The notes: generated by a model from the letters alone, not told the origin. Counted from the first letter of the stretch, positions 51,599-60,160 are shown. The stretch: 64,000 bases of DNA from Streptomyces sp. Act143 (GCF_003143935.1 NZ_QFRX01000001.1:6322629-6386628), one strand, 5' to 3'. Numbers and translations: made by a program.

Positions 51599-52258
51599 GT
51601 GAATCGCCGCCCCACCCTGATCGCAGCGCTCACGCTGACCGCCGCAGCGGCCCTGACGCTGTCCGCGTGCGGGAGCGATGGCAGCTCCAAGGACAAGGAC
51701 AAGGACAAGATCGCCGGCGCCGACACCGGAGGCAGCGCGTCGGCGTCGCCGACGGCATCGGCCTCGGCGACTGCGGACCGCCCGAAGATCGAGTTGCCCT
51801 CCGATCTGTCCTACACGTTCGACTGGTCCAAGACCGGCGACAAGGACAAGGACGCTGTCCTGGGCGACAGCGAACAATCGATCAAGGCCGTCGATCTGGC
51901 CATTGTCAACCAAGACGCCCTGGACAAGGCTTACCTCTTCTATTACGAGGGGGAGGCTGCTGCCAACACGCAGGAGTTCATCCAGGCGTACGTCAAGGCC
52001 AAGGCCAGGGTCACTGGGGCTTACCGCTATTACGACGCCTCCGTGAACGTGAGCGACAAGGACAGCGCGTCACTTGTGTACTGCGAGGACCAGAGCAAGG
52101 CGTACGACATGTACTTGAAGACCAAGAAGGTCAACAAGACGCCGGCTACGAAGAACAGCTACGTGCTCTACATCACTCAATTGCACAAGAACGACGAGGG
52201 CGTGTGGGTCGTCGAGAAGATTGAGTCCCAGAGGGGGAGCGACAAGTGCCAGCCTTGA
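51599..52258 (+). CDS. Lipoprotein, second of a tandem pair
   Basis: 219 aa from GTG 51599, paralogous to the previous gene: same signal peptide (NRRPTLIAALTLTAAAALTLSACGS) and same domain (RPKIELPSDLSYTFDWSKTGDKDKDAVLGDSEQSIKAVDLAIVNQDALDKAYLFYYEGEAAA). The upstream 60 bp are also duplicated (TGGATAGCGT at 50645 and 51548). The stop overlaps the next gene. A recent tandem duplication within the T7SS-adjacent block. Confidence 0.75.
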   Translation: MNRRPTLIAALTLTAAAALTLSACGSDGSSKDKDKDKIAGADTGGSASASPTASASATADRPKIELPSDLSYTFDWSKTGDKDKDAVLGDSEQSIKAVDLAIVNQDALDKAYLFYYEGEAAANTQEFIQAYVKAKARVTGAYRYYDASVNVSDKDSASLVYCEDQSKAYDMYLKTKKVNKTPATKNSYVLYITQLHKNDEGVWVVEKIESQRGSDKCQP

Positions 52259-53274
52259 GCGTCGTGTCGCGGGTCCTGGTAGCGCCCGCTGTGATCGGTG
52301 TGCTGCTGTTGAGTGGTATGCCCGCGCTCGCCGACAACACGATCGGCGGTGGTGCTCAGGCACCCAGCACGAATGCCGACACCAACGGCGACACCCTTTC
52401 CGTCACCGCCGGCGGCGTCGTCTTCGACCGTTCCAAGAACGGCAGCGGCACCTCCACCGGCGCCCTGACTTCGTCGAACACCTCCTGGTCCCCGCCCCCC
52501 TGCTGGTATGCGCCCAAGTACACCCCGGAACAGCTCCAGAAGACGCTGGAGCCGATCTGGGAGGCCGATTCGACCGGCTACGAGTGGGACGCCGAGCAGC
52601 GGAAGAAGTACAACGCGGACGACGAGGAAAAGGGCTTCAACAAGGACAAGACCGGCAAGGGCTACTGGTGGGACTCCTACGTCGACAAGAGCTACCCCCC
52701 GGGCTGGGACTCCTGCGACAAGGGCCCCTTCTGGGTGGACACGGGCGACGCCCCGCCGGCCGAGTACGAGAACGCCGTCACCCCTGAGATCCTCGCCGAA
52801 CTCGCCTACAACGAGATCCGCGTCCCCGGCACCAAGGTCACCCTGGCCCCCGCCGAGACGACGAAGGTCAACCTCCCGACCTGGGCCTGGCTCGACGCCG
52901 CCGACTTCAAGCCGGTCTCCGTGACGGCCTCGGTCCCGGTGCTCCAGATCCAGGCGACGGCGACCGCCGAACCGGTGTCGCTCAAGATCGAGCCCGGTAC
53001 CGGCGACGCCGTGACCTACCCGGCATCCGGCGTCTGCGAGATCAACAACGGCCGCATCGGCGAGCCGTACGCCAAGGGCAAGGCCGGCCAGACACCCCCC
53101 TGCGGGGTGAAGTACCTGCGTGCGTCGGGTGACGCGACCTACCCCCTCAGGGCAACCGTCACCTGGCAGATCCACTGGACCGGCACCGGCGGCGCGGGCG
53201 GCGACCTGCCCGACGGCAACTTCGGCGCCACCCAGGACGTCGTCGTGCAGGAGATCCAGGCCGTCAACCGCTGA
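52246..53274 (+). CDS. Secreted protein of the accessory block
   Basis: 342 aa from GTG 52246 (SD GAGGGGGAG), overlapping the preceding gene by 13 bp. The signal peptide ends near GMPALADN. The mature protein has no cell-wall anchor; it contains Cys residues (PPCWYAPK, SCDKGP, GVCEINN, PPCGVKY) and aromatic-rich segments (YWWDSYVDKSYPPGW). Beta-rich in its second half, without a recognised catalytic motif. Extracellular; function unknown. It may interact with the lipoproteins encoded just upstream. Followed by a strong hairpin. Confidence 0.7.
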   Translation: MPALSVVSRVLVAPAVIGVLLLSGMPALADNTIGGGAQAPSTNADTNGDTLSVTAGGVVFDRSKNGSGTSTGALTSSNTSWSPPPCWYAPKYTPEQLQKTLEPIWEADSTGYEWDAEQRKKYNADDEEKGFNKDKTGKGYWWDSYVDKSYPPGWDSCDKGPFWVDTGDAPPAEYENAVTPEILAELAYNEIRVPGTKVTLAPAETTKVNLPTWAWLDAADFKPVSVTASVPVLQIQATATAEPVSLKIEPGTGDAVTYPASGVCEINNGRIGEPYAKGKAGQTPPCGVKYLRASGDATYPLRATVTWQIHWTGTGGAGGDLPDGNFGATQDVVVQEIQAVNR

Positions 53275-53294
53275 CGATCACGCTGTCCCACGGT

Positions 53295-53329
53295 CGGGCG
53301 ATCACTCCCCTCGGGAGAGTGATCGCCCG
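53295..53329 (+). terminator. Intrinsic-type terminator after the secreted-protein gene
   Basis: 13-bp perfect stem CGGGCGATCACTC with its complement at 53317-53329, 9-nt loop, 20 bp after the stop. It separates the lipoprotein operon from the T7SS-like pair. Confidence 0.7.
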
Positions 53330-53397
53330 CCTTGCTGTGCAGGCGGCGTGGATAGAGTCCGTCACTCGCGCACACGGCAGGAACGGGGAGCAAGCGC

Positions 53398-53718
53398 ATG
53401 GCGGGTCGGCTGGCCGTTGACGGTGATGAACTCTCCGATTTCATGCGGAAGTTGAGAAAGTCGACGAGCTCGCTCGCAGGGGTCCGCAAGGCGCTCTCGG
53501 ACGCCGGTGTCAGAGGCCTGGGAACGGACGATCTCGACTCCGCATGTGAGGACTTCCAGGACGACTGGAAGTACGGCGCCGAGGAGATCGGCAAGCAGAC
53601 GGAGGACCTCGCCGAGATCATCGGCAAGAGCCGGGACAGCTACCGCGAGGTGGACAAGGCGCTGGAGGCGGCGTTGGAGAAGGCCGCCCGGGAAGCGAAG
53701 CGCGGGGGCAAGAAGTGA
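53398..53718 (+). CDS. WXG100-like small helical protein
   Basis: 106 aa. No signal peptide. Two long helices flank DDWKYG (near residue 58), a W-x-x-G-type turn as in WXG100 proteins exported by type VII systems. The C-terminus is Lys-rich (AAREAKRGGKK). ATG 53398, SD GGGGAGC. Overlaps the effector-like gene by 4 bp, as expected for a partner or chaperone. Confidence 0.7.
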   Translation: MAGRLAVDGDELSDFMRKLRKSTSSLAGVRKALSDAGVRGLGTDDLDSACEDFQDDWKYGAEEIGKQTEDLAEIIGKSRDSYREVDKALEAALEKAAREAKRGGKK

Positions 53719-55079
53719 CCCTCACGCCCGGCGTAGAGCGAACCCGCTCGACCGACTCCCGGTACCGGCAGTACGACGACGATCTCAAGAAGCCCCAGGG
53801 TCTGCAGACGACGTCCCCGGTCCCGAATCCCCACTACCCGCACCTGGGCTTCAACCCGGTGCCTGGCGACACGGAGACCGTCCGAGGGCTGCACAAGAAG
53901 CTCAACAGTTGCGCCGAGACCCTGGAAGACGCCTACGACCTGGTGACCAAACTGCTCGACGGCAGCTATTGGAAGGGGGACGCGGCCGTCGCCTTCCGCG
54001 AGCAACTCGCCGAAGGCCCACTTCCGTTGAACCTCAAGAACGCCGCCCACTCCATCCGCAAGGCGGCCAAGCAACTGGTTCGCTGGGAAGGCGAACTCGA
54101 CGAGTACCAGGGGCGCGCCAAGAAGCTCGAAGAGGACGCGAAGGACGCCCGAGCGGCCGTCGACCGGGCGAAGGGGAAGGCGGCCAAAGCGGCGGACGAC
54201 CCCCACCTGGAAGGAAAGGGAGCCGACAGCGATGCCGCGCGGAAGGCGCTGACCCACGCCGACGCCGATGCCGAGGAGGCCCAGGCCGAACTCGACAAGG
54301 TCATCGCCAGGGCGAAGAAGCTCGCCGAAGAACACGAAAGCAAGGCCAAGCTTCGCGCGGGCAAGATCCGCGACGCGACGAAGAAGCTGGTCCCGCACGA
54401 ACCGGGGTGGTTCGACGAGGCACTCGACTGGCTCAGCGACAACCTGCCGGACATCCTGAGCTTCGTGGCGGGGGCGATTGCAGTGGGGGCGCTGCTGCTC
54501 TCCGGGCCGCTGGGCTGGACCCTGGCCACCGTGGCGGCACTCATGCTCACGTCGTCGGCGATGAGCTTGGCGGCCCTCGCGATCAGGGTCTCGGACCCGG
54601 AGGTTCGAGCCTCACTCTGGGACGGGCTCATCAAGGGCGAACGGGACGCCGACTTCTGGAGCAACACGGTATCGGTGGGGGCGGATCTCGCCGGCGCACT
54701 TCCGGGCCTGGGCGCCGTGGCCAAAGGCAGCCTGGAGGCGGCGCAGGCGATTCGGGCAGGTGGTCAGAGCCTTGGCTTCTGGGAGAAGGCGACAACCTAT
54801 GGCTCGAAGACACTCGACGAGGCGAGGCTCATCTCCGAGCTGGACAATCCGTTGATCGCGCGAGCTGTCCGTGGTTGTAGTGATCCCGAGAAGGCGGCTC
54901 GCGCTGTGGCAGGAACGTCGGGACTGGTCGGTGTCGGAACCGGCGGTTTCGGCCTGCACAACAAACTGGTGGACGCGGACGCCAGTGACATCAAGGACGG
55001 AACCGTCGCAGGCATCGACGGCTCACGTCTCGTCCTCGACAATGCCGGAATTCTCAAGTTGGTCACTCATGTCTTTTGA
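53715..55079 (+). CDS. Putative T7SS-secreted effector-like protein
   Basis: 454 aa from GTG 53715. The N-terminal half is a helical hairpin (HKKLNSCAETLEDAYDLVTKLLDGSYWKGDAAVAF ... ELDEYQGRAKKLEEDAKDARAAVDRAKGKAAKAADD) with a W-x-G turn, as in T7SS LXG/WXG-like effectors. Then come two hydrophobic segments (FVAGAIAVGALLLSGPLGW, TVAALMLTSSAMSLAALAI) and a C-terminal ~130 residues. No recognised toxin motif, so it may be a channel-former or carrier. Its stop overlaps the next start (55069). Confidence 0.7.
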   Translation: MTLTPGVERTRSTDSRYRQYDDDLKKPQGLQTTSPVPNPHYPHLGFNPVPGDTETVRGLHKKLNSCAETLEDAYDLVTKLLDGSYWKGDAAVAFREQLAEGPLPLNLKNAAHSIRKAAKQLVRWEGELDEYQGRAKKLEEDAKDARAAVDRAKGKAAKAADDPHLEGKGADSDAARKALTHADADAEEAQAELDKVIARAKKLAEEHESKAKLRAGKIRDATKKLVPHEPGWFDEALDWLSDNLPDILSFVAGAIAVGALLLSGPLGWTLATVAALMLTSSAMSLAALAIRVSDPEVRASLWDGLIKGERDADFWSNTVSVGADLAGALPGLGAVAKGSLEAAQAIRAGGQSLGFWEKATTYGSKTLDEARLISELDNPLIARAVRGCSDPEKAARAVAGTSGLVGVGTGGFGLHNKLVDADASDIKDGTVAGIDGSRLVLDNAGILKLVTHVF

Positions 55080-55764
55080 GGTCTCACAGGAGAGCAGAAA
55101 ACTGGTGAACCCCGTGGACCATCCCACTGCGTGGGCTCATGCGCCTACACGTCGTGCCTGGGCAGCACACATGACCATGAACGTCATCGGTCTTGTCGGT
55201 TGGGTCAGCGGCTGGATCGCCGTCCTCGGCATTTCCCTCCAGCTCCCGGATTGGGCCGTCTGGATCTGCATGCCGTACTTCATCTACGGGGCATATCGGG
55301 CAGTGACGCAACTGCGCTATATCGGACCGGCATTGTGGATGCTGCGTATTCTGCGCACATACCCCTGGCAGATCGTGCCCAACATTCCGCATGGGCTGAC
55401 CAAGAGGTCGGAAGTCCTCGGCCGCCAGTACGGTTGGTTCGAACTACCCAATCCCGCCCGTACGGATCAGTGCCTGCCACTCGTCTTCGCCGACCATCTC
55501 CGCACCGGCTGGTGGAGCCGCCGCATGGCACCGCGTGCCAAGCCGCGTTTGAAGGCCGAGATCAAGACGGTTTGGTTCGCGGGCGATCCACGCTTTGTCG
55601 GTCTGATCGCCGCTCCCACTCCGAGGGGGACAACCCCTCGCCGACTGCACATCGTCGAGCAGAAGACCGATGTCCGCAGTGGACAACGCTTTATGGACTG
55701 GGGCGCCACACCCGAGGACATCGAGCGCGGTCGGCAAGCAGGAGTGACGCCGGTCCACCCCTGA
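55069..55764 (+). CDS. Two-TM membrane protein of the T7SS-like block
   Basis: 231 aa from ATG 55069, 11 bp before the end of the previous gene in another frame. Two hydrophobic helices near residues 35-80 (MTMNVIGLVGWVSGWIAVLGISL, WAVWICMPYFIYGAY) are followed by a basic cytoplasmic domain with WWSRRMAPRAKPRLKAEIKTVWFAGD. Could be an immunity-like or assembly protein for the effector-like neighbour. No family recognised. GC is about 60%. Confidence 0.65.
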   Translation: MSFEVSQESRKLVNPVDHPTAWAHAPTRRAWAAHMTMNVIGLVGWVSGWIAVLGISLQLPDWAVWICMPYFIYGAYRAVTQLRYIGPALWMLRILRTYPWQIVPNIPHGLTKRSEVLGRQYGWFELPNPARTDQCLPLVFADHLRTGWWSRRMAPRAKPRLKAEIKTVWFAGDPRFVGLIAAPTPRGTTPRRLHIVEQKTDVRSGQRFMDWGATPEDIERGRQAGVTPVHP

Positions 55765-55783
55765 CCGTACGGAGAGACGTGCA

Positions 55784-56458
55784 ATGACCACACCTACGAT
55801 CCTTCTCCACGACTCCCTCAACGACCCCCTCGGGGAACTTTGGTTCGCCGAACCCGCCGGCTTTACGACCCTGCCAGTCGGGGCCCTGCTCCCGACTCTG
55901 GACTCGGCGGCCGTCGATGACCTACGGGCGGCAGCCGCTCCGCTACTGGACTCGGCCCCTGACGACCTGGCCCGGCAACGGTTCATCGCTCACATCGCGT
56001 CGGGACAGCAGGTACTGGCCGCACTCCGCGATATGGGGACCGTTCACTGCGCGATCGGCCTCCACCGTGATGACGTGCGGGAGGCGAGCCCGGGCGCCCG
56101 TAACCTTCTCTTCTCCTTCTTCACCATCTCCTGGTGCCAGTCCAATGTCGCCTCGCGCGGTGTCACGGCCGCCCGCGCGGTAACGTCCTTCGGTGGACAC
56201 ACTCACATTGAGTACATCGAACTGGCCTGTGGACCTGCGTCTCTGAGCGAGCGCCTGGTGAGGCTGTCGGACGCGAACAGCCTCTTTCAGCAACCACTGC
56301 TGCAAATCCATGCGCATCTGCCCCACCCCGACTGTCGGCGCCTCGCCGTGCTCACTCTGAGTACGACGGCCGTCGCACGTCGAAGCGAGTATCGCGCCAT
56401 CCTCAGACAGATCGCGGAGACGGTTCGCTTCGAGTGTCCGGTGGACGCCGACACGTAA
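55784..56458 (+). CDS. Hypothetical protein of the T7SS-like block
   Basis: 224 aa, soluble, no signal peptide. The sequence (DSLNDPLGELWFAEPAGFTTLPVGALLP ... FIAHIASGQQVLAALRDMGTVHCAIGLHRDD ... ELACGPASLSERLVRLSDANSLFQQPLLQIHAHLPHPDCRRLAVLTLSTT) looks alpha/beta and has the style of ESX-associated hypothetical proteins. No known motif. ATG 55784, 19 bp after the preceding stop; likely the last gene of the run. Lower GC than flanking genes. Confidence 0.6.
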   Translation: MTTPTILLHDSLNDPLGELWFAEPAGFTTLPVGALLPTLDSAAVDDLRAAAAPLLDSAPDDLARQRFIAHIASGQQVLAALRDMGTVHCAIGLHRDDVREASPGARNLLFSFFTISWCQSNVASRGVTAARAVTSFGGHTHIEYIELACGPASLSERLVRLSDANSLFQQPLLQIHAHLPHPDCRRLAVLTLSTTAVARRSEYRAILRQIAETVRFECPVDADT

Positions 56459-56499
56459 AGCAGTTGTCCACTGGCCTCCTCACGGGTAGGAAGACCCCC

Positions 56500-57432
56500 A
56501 TGACCGCACTCGGCGCAGTCTTCCGCCCCCAACTACCCCCCGAACGCCTCCGCGCAGTGGCGCAGCTCGCGGACGACGCCGGGCTGGATGAGCTCTGGCT
56601 CTGGGAGGACTGCTTCCGCGAGGGCGGTATCTCCACCGCCGCCGCAGCCCTCGCCTGGACCGAGCGGGTCAAGGTCGGTGTCGGGCTGCTTCCCGTGCCG
56701 CTGCGCAACGTCGCCATCACCGCCATGGAAGTCGCCTCCCTGCACCGCATGTTCCCGGGACGGGCCGTCGTCGGCGTCGGGCACGGGGTGCAGGACTGGA
56801 TGGGGCAGGTCGGGGCGCGGGTCGAGTCGCCGGTGACGTTGCTCCGGGAGCATCTCGTCGCGTTGCGCGCGCTGTTGAGGGGGGAACGCGTCACCACCGA
56901 CGGGCGGTACGTCCATCTCGATGACGTCGCGCTCGACTGGCCGCCCGCCACCCCCGTACCCGTCCTCGCCGGCGCCACCGGCCCCCGTACCCTGCGCCTC
57001 ACCGGGGAAGCCGCCGACGGCACCATCCTCACCGCCTCCACCACCGCCGACGGAGTCCGCCGGGCATGCCGACTCATCGCCGAGGGGCGGGAGTCCGCCG
57101 GGCGCGGCGACGACATCGACGGCACCGGCGCCACCAGTGGCACCAGCACCACCGGCGACCCTCGCCCCGAGCCGCACCGCATCGTCGTCTACCTGCTCAC
57201 CGCCACCGGCCCCGACGCCGCCCGACGCCTCCGTGCCGAGCTCGTCGACGAAGGGCTCCAGGACGTTCCCGACCTCGGTGTCGCCGGTGACGCGGGTGCC
57301 GTCGCCAAGGCGGTGCGGCGGCTTGCCGAGGCCGGGGCCGATGCCGTCATCCTTCAGCCGACCGGCGACGAGCCCGACCCGGAGGGGTTCGTGCGCTTCG
57401 CCGCCGAGGAAGTACGGCCCCTGGTGCGCTGA
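56500..57432 (+). CDS. LLM-class flavin-dependent oxidoreductase
   Basis: 310 aa, luciferase-like TIM barrel. Elements: LADDAGLDELWLWEDCFREGG, RVKVGVGLLPVPLRNVAITAMEVASLHRMFPGR, VGVGHGVQDWMGQVG and TPVPVLAGATGPRTLRLTGEAADG. F420- or FMN-dependent in relatives; the cofactor cannot be fixed here. A Gly/Thr-rich loop (about residues 203-222, DGTGATSGTSTTGD) is an unusual insertion. Start ATG 56500. Genome-typical GC returns here. Confidence 0.85.
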   Translation: MTALGAVFRPQLPPERLRAVAQLADDAGLDELWLWEDCFREGGISTAAAALAWTERVKVGVGLLPVPLRNVAITAMEVASLHRMFPGRAVVGVGHGVQDWMGQVGARVESPVTLLREHLVALRALLRGERVTTDGRYVHLDDVALDWPPATPVPVLAGATGPRTLRLTGEAADGTILTASTTADGVRRACRLIAEGRESAGRGDDIDGTGATSGTSTTGDPRPEPHRIVVYLLTATGPDAARRLRAELVDEGLQDVPDLGVAGDAGAVAKAVRRLAEAGADAVILQPTGDEPDPEGFVRFAAEEVRPLVR

Positions 57433-57433
57433 C

Positions 57434-57976
57434 GTGAACCCCAAGGACATGGACACGGACACGGACATGGACACGGACATGGACATGGACACGGACACGG
57501 ACACGGACAGCGTGCGGCTGCGGCCCGTCACGCCCGCCGACCTCGACGCGTTCCTTGCCTTCGAGCACGACGAGGAGGCGCTGCGACGGTCCCGGTTCAC
57601 GCCCCGGCCGCGCGACCGGTTCATGCATCATTGGCGCGACAGTGTCCTCGGCGACGAGACCTGCCTCGTCCGCACCGTCACCGTGGGTCCCGACCATCAG
57701 CCCGCCGGTCATGTCGTCAGCTGGTGGGAGGGCGAGCGGCGCTTTCTCGGGTACTGGCTCGGGCGGCAGTACTGGGGGAGGGGCATCGGCAGCGCGGCCC
57801 TGCGGCACTATCTCGACGACGAGGAGACCGTTCGGCCGTTGTACGCCGACCCCTTCGTCGGCAACACCGCCTCCGTACGGCTCCTCGAGAAGCTCGGCTT
57901 CCGCCACACCGGCACCCTCCGGCACGGCGACGACGAACACGCCCTTCTCGTACTGCCGCCCGAACCGGCACAGTGA
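57434..57976 (+). CDS. GNAT N-acetyltransferase with repeat-encoded N-terminus
   Basis: 180 aa from GTG 57434. After MNPK, residues 5-24 are alternating Asp with Met/Thr, encoded by ten tandem hexamers. The GNAT core follows: VRLRPVTPADLDAFLAFEHDEEALRRSRF, HVVSWWEGERRFLGYWLGRQYWGRGIGSAAL (acetyl-CoA-binding GRGIGS) and NTASVRLLEKLGFRHTG. Translation may start at several in-frame ATGs in the repeat. Substrate unknown. Overlaps the next gene (GTGA). Confidence 0.82.
   Translation: MNPKDMDTDTDMDTDMDMDTDTDTDSVRLRPVTPADLDAFLAFEHDEEALRRSRFTPRPRDRFMHHWRDSVLGDETCLVRTVTVGPDHQPAGHVVSWWEGERRFLGYWLGRQYWGRGIGSAALRHYLDDEETVRPLYADPFVGNTASVRLLEKLGFRHTGTLRHGDDEHALLVLPPEPAQ
57446..57505. repeat. Hexanucleotide tandem repeat (GACACG/GACATG) x10
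   Basis: Ten uninterrupted 6-bp units alternating GACACG and GACATG at the very start of the acetyltransferase coding sequence. Changes in copy number keep the frame and alter the number of in-frame ATG codons. Confidence 0.9.
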
Positions 57977-58418
57977 GCGCCTCTCCCTCCACACTCCCCG
58001 CCCCCTGGCGCCTCCCCTTCGACCTCGCCTGGGAGGCTCTCCGTGCCGGCAGCCTCCCCGTCGGTGCCGTCCTCCTCGACGCCGACGGGCGGCTCCTCGC
58101 CGCCGGCCGCAACCGGAGCCACGAGACCACCGCCCCGCCCGGACAGCTCGCCAACAGCGCCCTGGCCCACGCCGAGGTCAACGCCCTCGCCCAACTCCCC
58201 CTCGACCGCCGCCATGACGGCCACCGGCTCCACACCACCCTCGAACCCTGCCTCCTGTGCAGCAGCGCCCTGATCCACAGCCGGGTCCGGCACGTGCTCT
58301 ACGCTGCGCCCGCGTCCTCGCCGGCCTCCCCGGCCTACTGGACGCCCCCACCGCGCAAGCGGCCTACGACCTCCTCCGTCCGCATCTCACCGTCACCCCC
58401 GCCGGTGATCTCCCGTAG
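57973..58418 (+). pseudogene. Cytidine/deoxycytidylate-type deaminase, frameshifted
   Basis: Starts GTG 57973 in the GTGA overlap with the acetyltransferase. The first ~112 codons give a deaminase fold: NSALAHAEVNAL (HAE zinc ligand and proton shuttle) and TTLEPCLLCSSALIHSRV (PCxxC). Beyond about 58310 this frame becomes nonsense. A frame beginning at 58311 reads RVLAGLPGLLDAPTAQAAYDLLRPHLTV to TAG at 58416-58418, a sensible C-terminus. A single-base deletion, or sequencing error, near 58305-58311 explains both. The 3' end overlaps the DinB gene by 26 bp. Confidence 0.75.
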
Positions 58419-58947
58419 CCCCGTCGATCAACTCACGCACCACGTCCATGTGCCCGGCGTGCCGAGCCGTCTCCTCGATCATGTGGACGAGGACCCAGCG
58501 CAGCGAGACGTCGTGGTCCCGCCAGGACGGACGGCCCAGGCCTGTCAGCGGCACCTCCGCGATCACCCGGTCCGCCGCCGTTCTCGCGCGACCGTAGAAC
58601 TCGACGATCTGCGCCGTCGTCTCGCCCTGGTCGGCCCGCATGTCCTGGTCCGTGGTGGGGTCGAACCAGAGCTCCTCGACCTCCGCGCCCACCTCGGCGC
58701 CGAAGGTCTCCACGAACCAGCCGTACTCCACCGACGCCAGGTGTTTGACCAGGCCCAGCAGACTCGTGCCGGACGGGGTCATCGGGCGGCGCAGCTCCTC
58801 GTCGTCCAGCCCCTCCAGCTTCCACAGCACCGCGTCCTGGTGCCGATCCAGGCTCGCGCGCAGCGTCGCCTTCTCGTCGCCGCGGTACGGCATGCCGTCC
58901 GCGGCGTCGCCTGTGACCTCGGCATTCGTGACCTCAGGATTCGTCAT
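58393..58947 (-). CDS. DinB-family (DUF664-like) protein
   Basis: 184 aa four-helix bundle. The His triad is visible: His in LLGLVKHLASVEYGWFVE, and two in WVLVHMIEETARHAGHMDVVRELIDG. Relatives are metal-dependent, thiol-using transferases such as mycothiol-dependent enzymes; others are uncharacterised. ATG 58947. Divergent from the methyltransferase gene and convergent with the broken deaminase. Confidence 0.87.
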   Translation of the reverse strand: MTNPEVTNAEVTGDAADGMPYRGDEKATLRASLDRHQDAVLWKLEGLDDEELRRPMTPSGTSLLGLVKHLASVEYGWFVETFGAEVGAEVEELWFDPTTDQDMRADQGETTAQIVEFYGRARTAADRVIAEVPLTGLGRPSWRDHDVSLRWVLVHMIEETARHAGHMDVVRELIDGATGDHRRG

Positions 58948-58997
58948 GCCGGAAAATTAGCAGCGCCCACTGACAGCGCTCTGCGACGATCACCCCC

Positions 58998-59885
58998 ATG
59001 CCCGCCACAGACGACGACCGGCCGCAGTCACACCCGCAGCCGCAGCCGCAGCCGCAGCCGCAGCCGCAGCCGCAGCCGCAGCCCCACCGTCACGACCAGG
59101 GCCGCCATCGCACCTTCGAGGACCTCGTCGCCGAAGGTGCCGCCGTTCCCACCGACGGCTGGGACTTCTCCTGGTTCGAGGGGCGGGCCACCGAGGCGCG
59201 GCCCTCGTGGGGGTACGCCACCGCCATGGCCGCCCGGCTCGCCGGCGCGACCGCCGCCCTCGACATCCAGACCGGGGGAGGGGAGGTGCTCGACTTCGCC
59301 CTCGCCCAGGTCGAGCCGAAGGCCCCCGTCCTCGCCGTCGCCACCGAGGGCTGGCCGCCCAACGTCGCCAAGGCCACCGCCCTGCTCCGCCCCCGCGGCG
59401 TCGCCGTCGTCGCCGCGCCCGAGGACGCGCCGCTGCCGTTCGCGGACGAGGCGTTCGACCTGGTCACCAGCCGGCATCCGGTCAGCCCGAACTGGGCGGA
59501 GATCGCGCGCGTACTGCGGCCCGGCGGGACCTACTTCGCCCAACACGTCGGCGCTCGCAGCGTGTTCGAGCTCGTCGAGCACTTCCTCGGCCCCCTCCCG
59601 GCCGAGCAGAGCGCCGCCCGCCTCCCCGAGCGGGAACGCGCCGGTGCCGAGGCCGCCGGGCTGGAGATCGTCGACCTGCGCTCCGAGCGACTGCGGATGG
59701 AGTTCTACGACATCGCCGCCGTCGTTCACTTCCTGCGCAAGGTGGTGTGGATGGTCCCGGACTTCACCGTCGACAAGTACGAGCCTCAGCTACGGTCCCT
59801 GCACGCGCGGATCGAGTCCGAGGGTCCCTTCGTCGCCCACAGCACCCGCCACCTCTTCGAGGCCCGCAAGCCGTACTCCGTCTGA
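58998..59885 (+). CDS. Class I SAM-dependent methyltransferase with (Gln-Pro) repeat
   Basis: 295 aa. Residues 15-29 are a run of Gln-Pro pairs from eight CAGCCG-type hexamers. The methyltransferase fold has ALDIQTGGGEVLDF (motif I-like), VLAVATEGWPPNVAKATALLRPRGVAVVAAPEDAPLPFADEAFDLVTSRH and RVLRPGGTYFAQHVG. Substrate unknown. The C-terminal GPFVAHSTRHLFEARKP is common in streptomycete paralogues. ATG 58998. Confidence 0.85.
   Translation: MPATDDDRPQSHPQPQPQPQPQPQPQPQPHRHDQGRHRTFEDLVAEGAAVPTDGWDFSWFEGRATEARPSWGYATAMAARLAGATAALDIQTGGGEVLDFALAQVEPKAPVLAVATEGWPPNVAKATALLRPRGVAVVAAPEDAPLPFADEAFDLVTSRHPVSPNWAEIARVLRPGGTYFAQHVGARSVFELVEHFLGPLPAEQSAARLPERERAGAEAAGLEIVDLRSERLRMEFYDIAAVVHFLRKVVWMVPDFTVDKYEPQLRSLHARIESEGPFVAHSTRHLFEARKPYSV
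59037..59084. repeat. Hexanucleotide tandem repeat (CAGCCG) x8
   Basis: Seven CAGCCG units followed by one CAGCCC, encoding Gln-Pro repeats near the methyltransferase N-terminus. Length changes would be frame-neutral. Confidence 0.9.
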
Positions 59886-59940
59886 CGGCCGTACTCCGTC
59901 TGACAGCCGCACTGCGGCTGAACGGCAGCACTCCGCCTTA
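59870..59940. repeat. 18-bp degenerate tandem repeat across the methyltransferase stop codon
   Basis: Four units with an 18-bp period beginning at 59870, 59888, 59906 and 59924 (GCCGTACTCCGTCTGAC-like). The first contains the TGA stop; the second repeats it exactly. Copy-number change could duplicate or shift the 3' end. Confidence 0.75.
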
Positions 59941-60127
59941 CGAGCCGCACCCGCCGACAGGGTGCATCTACTGCAAATCGGGCAATTCGTGTATCCAGGC
60001 GCCATTCCCCCTTCGCTTCCACGGGGTTCACCAGGTTTCCACATCGTTATCACTGTCGGCTCGCTTCTTACCTTCGTCTCACGTAGGTTCGGACCAAGGT
60101 AATTCGCGTGAGCAAAGCTGCGCGGGC

Positions 60128-60160
60128 GGCACCGCGCAGTGGAGGGGGCTGCGCGGTGCC
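60128..60160. other. Stable stem-loop in the uppS upstream gap
   Basis: GGCACCGCGCAG (60128-60139) pairs perfectly with 60149-60160; 9-nt purine-rich loop. No T-run follows. Confidence 0.6.
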
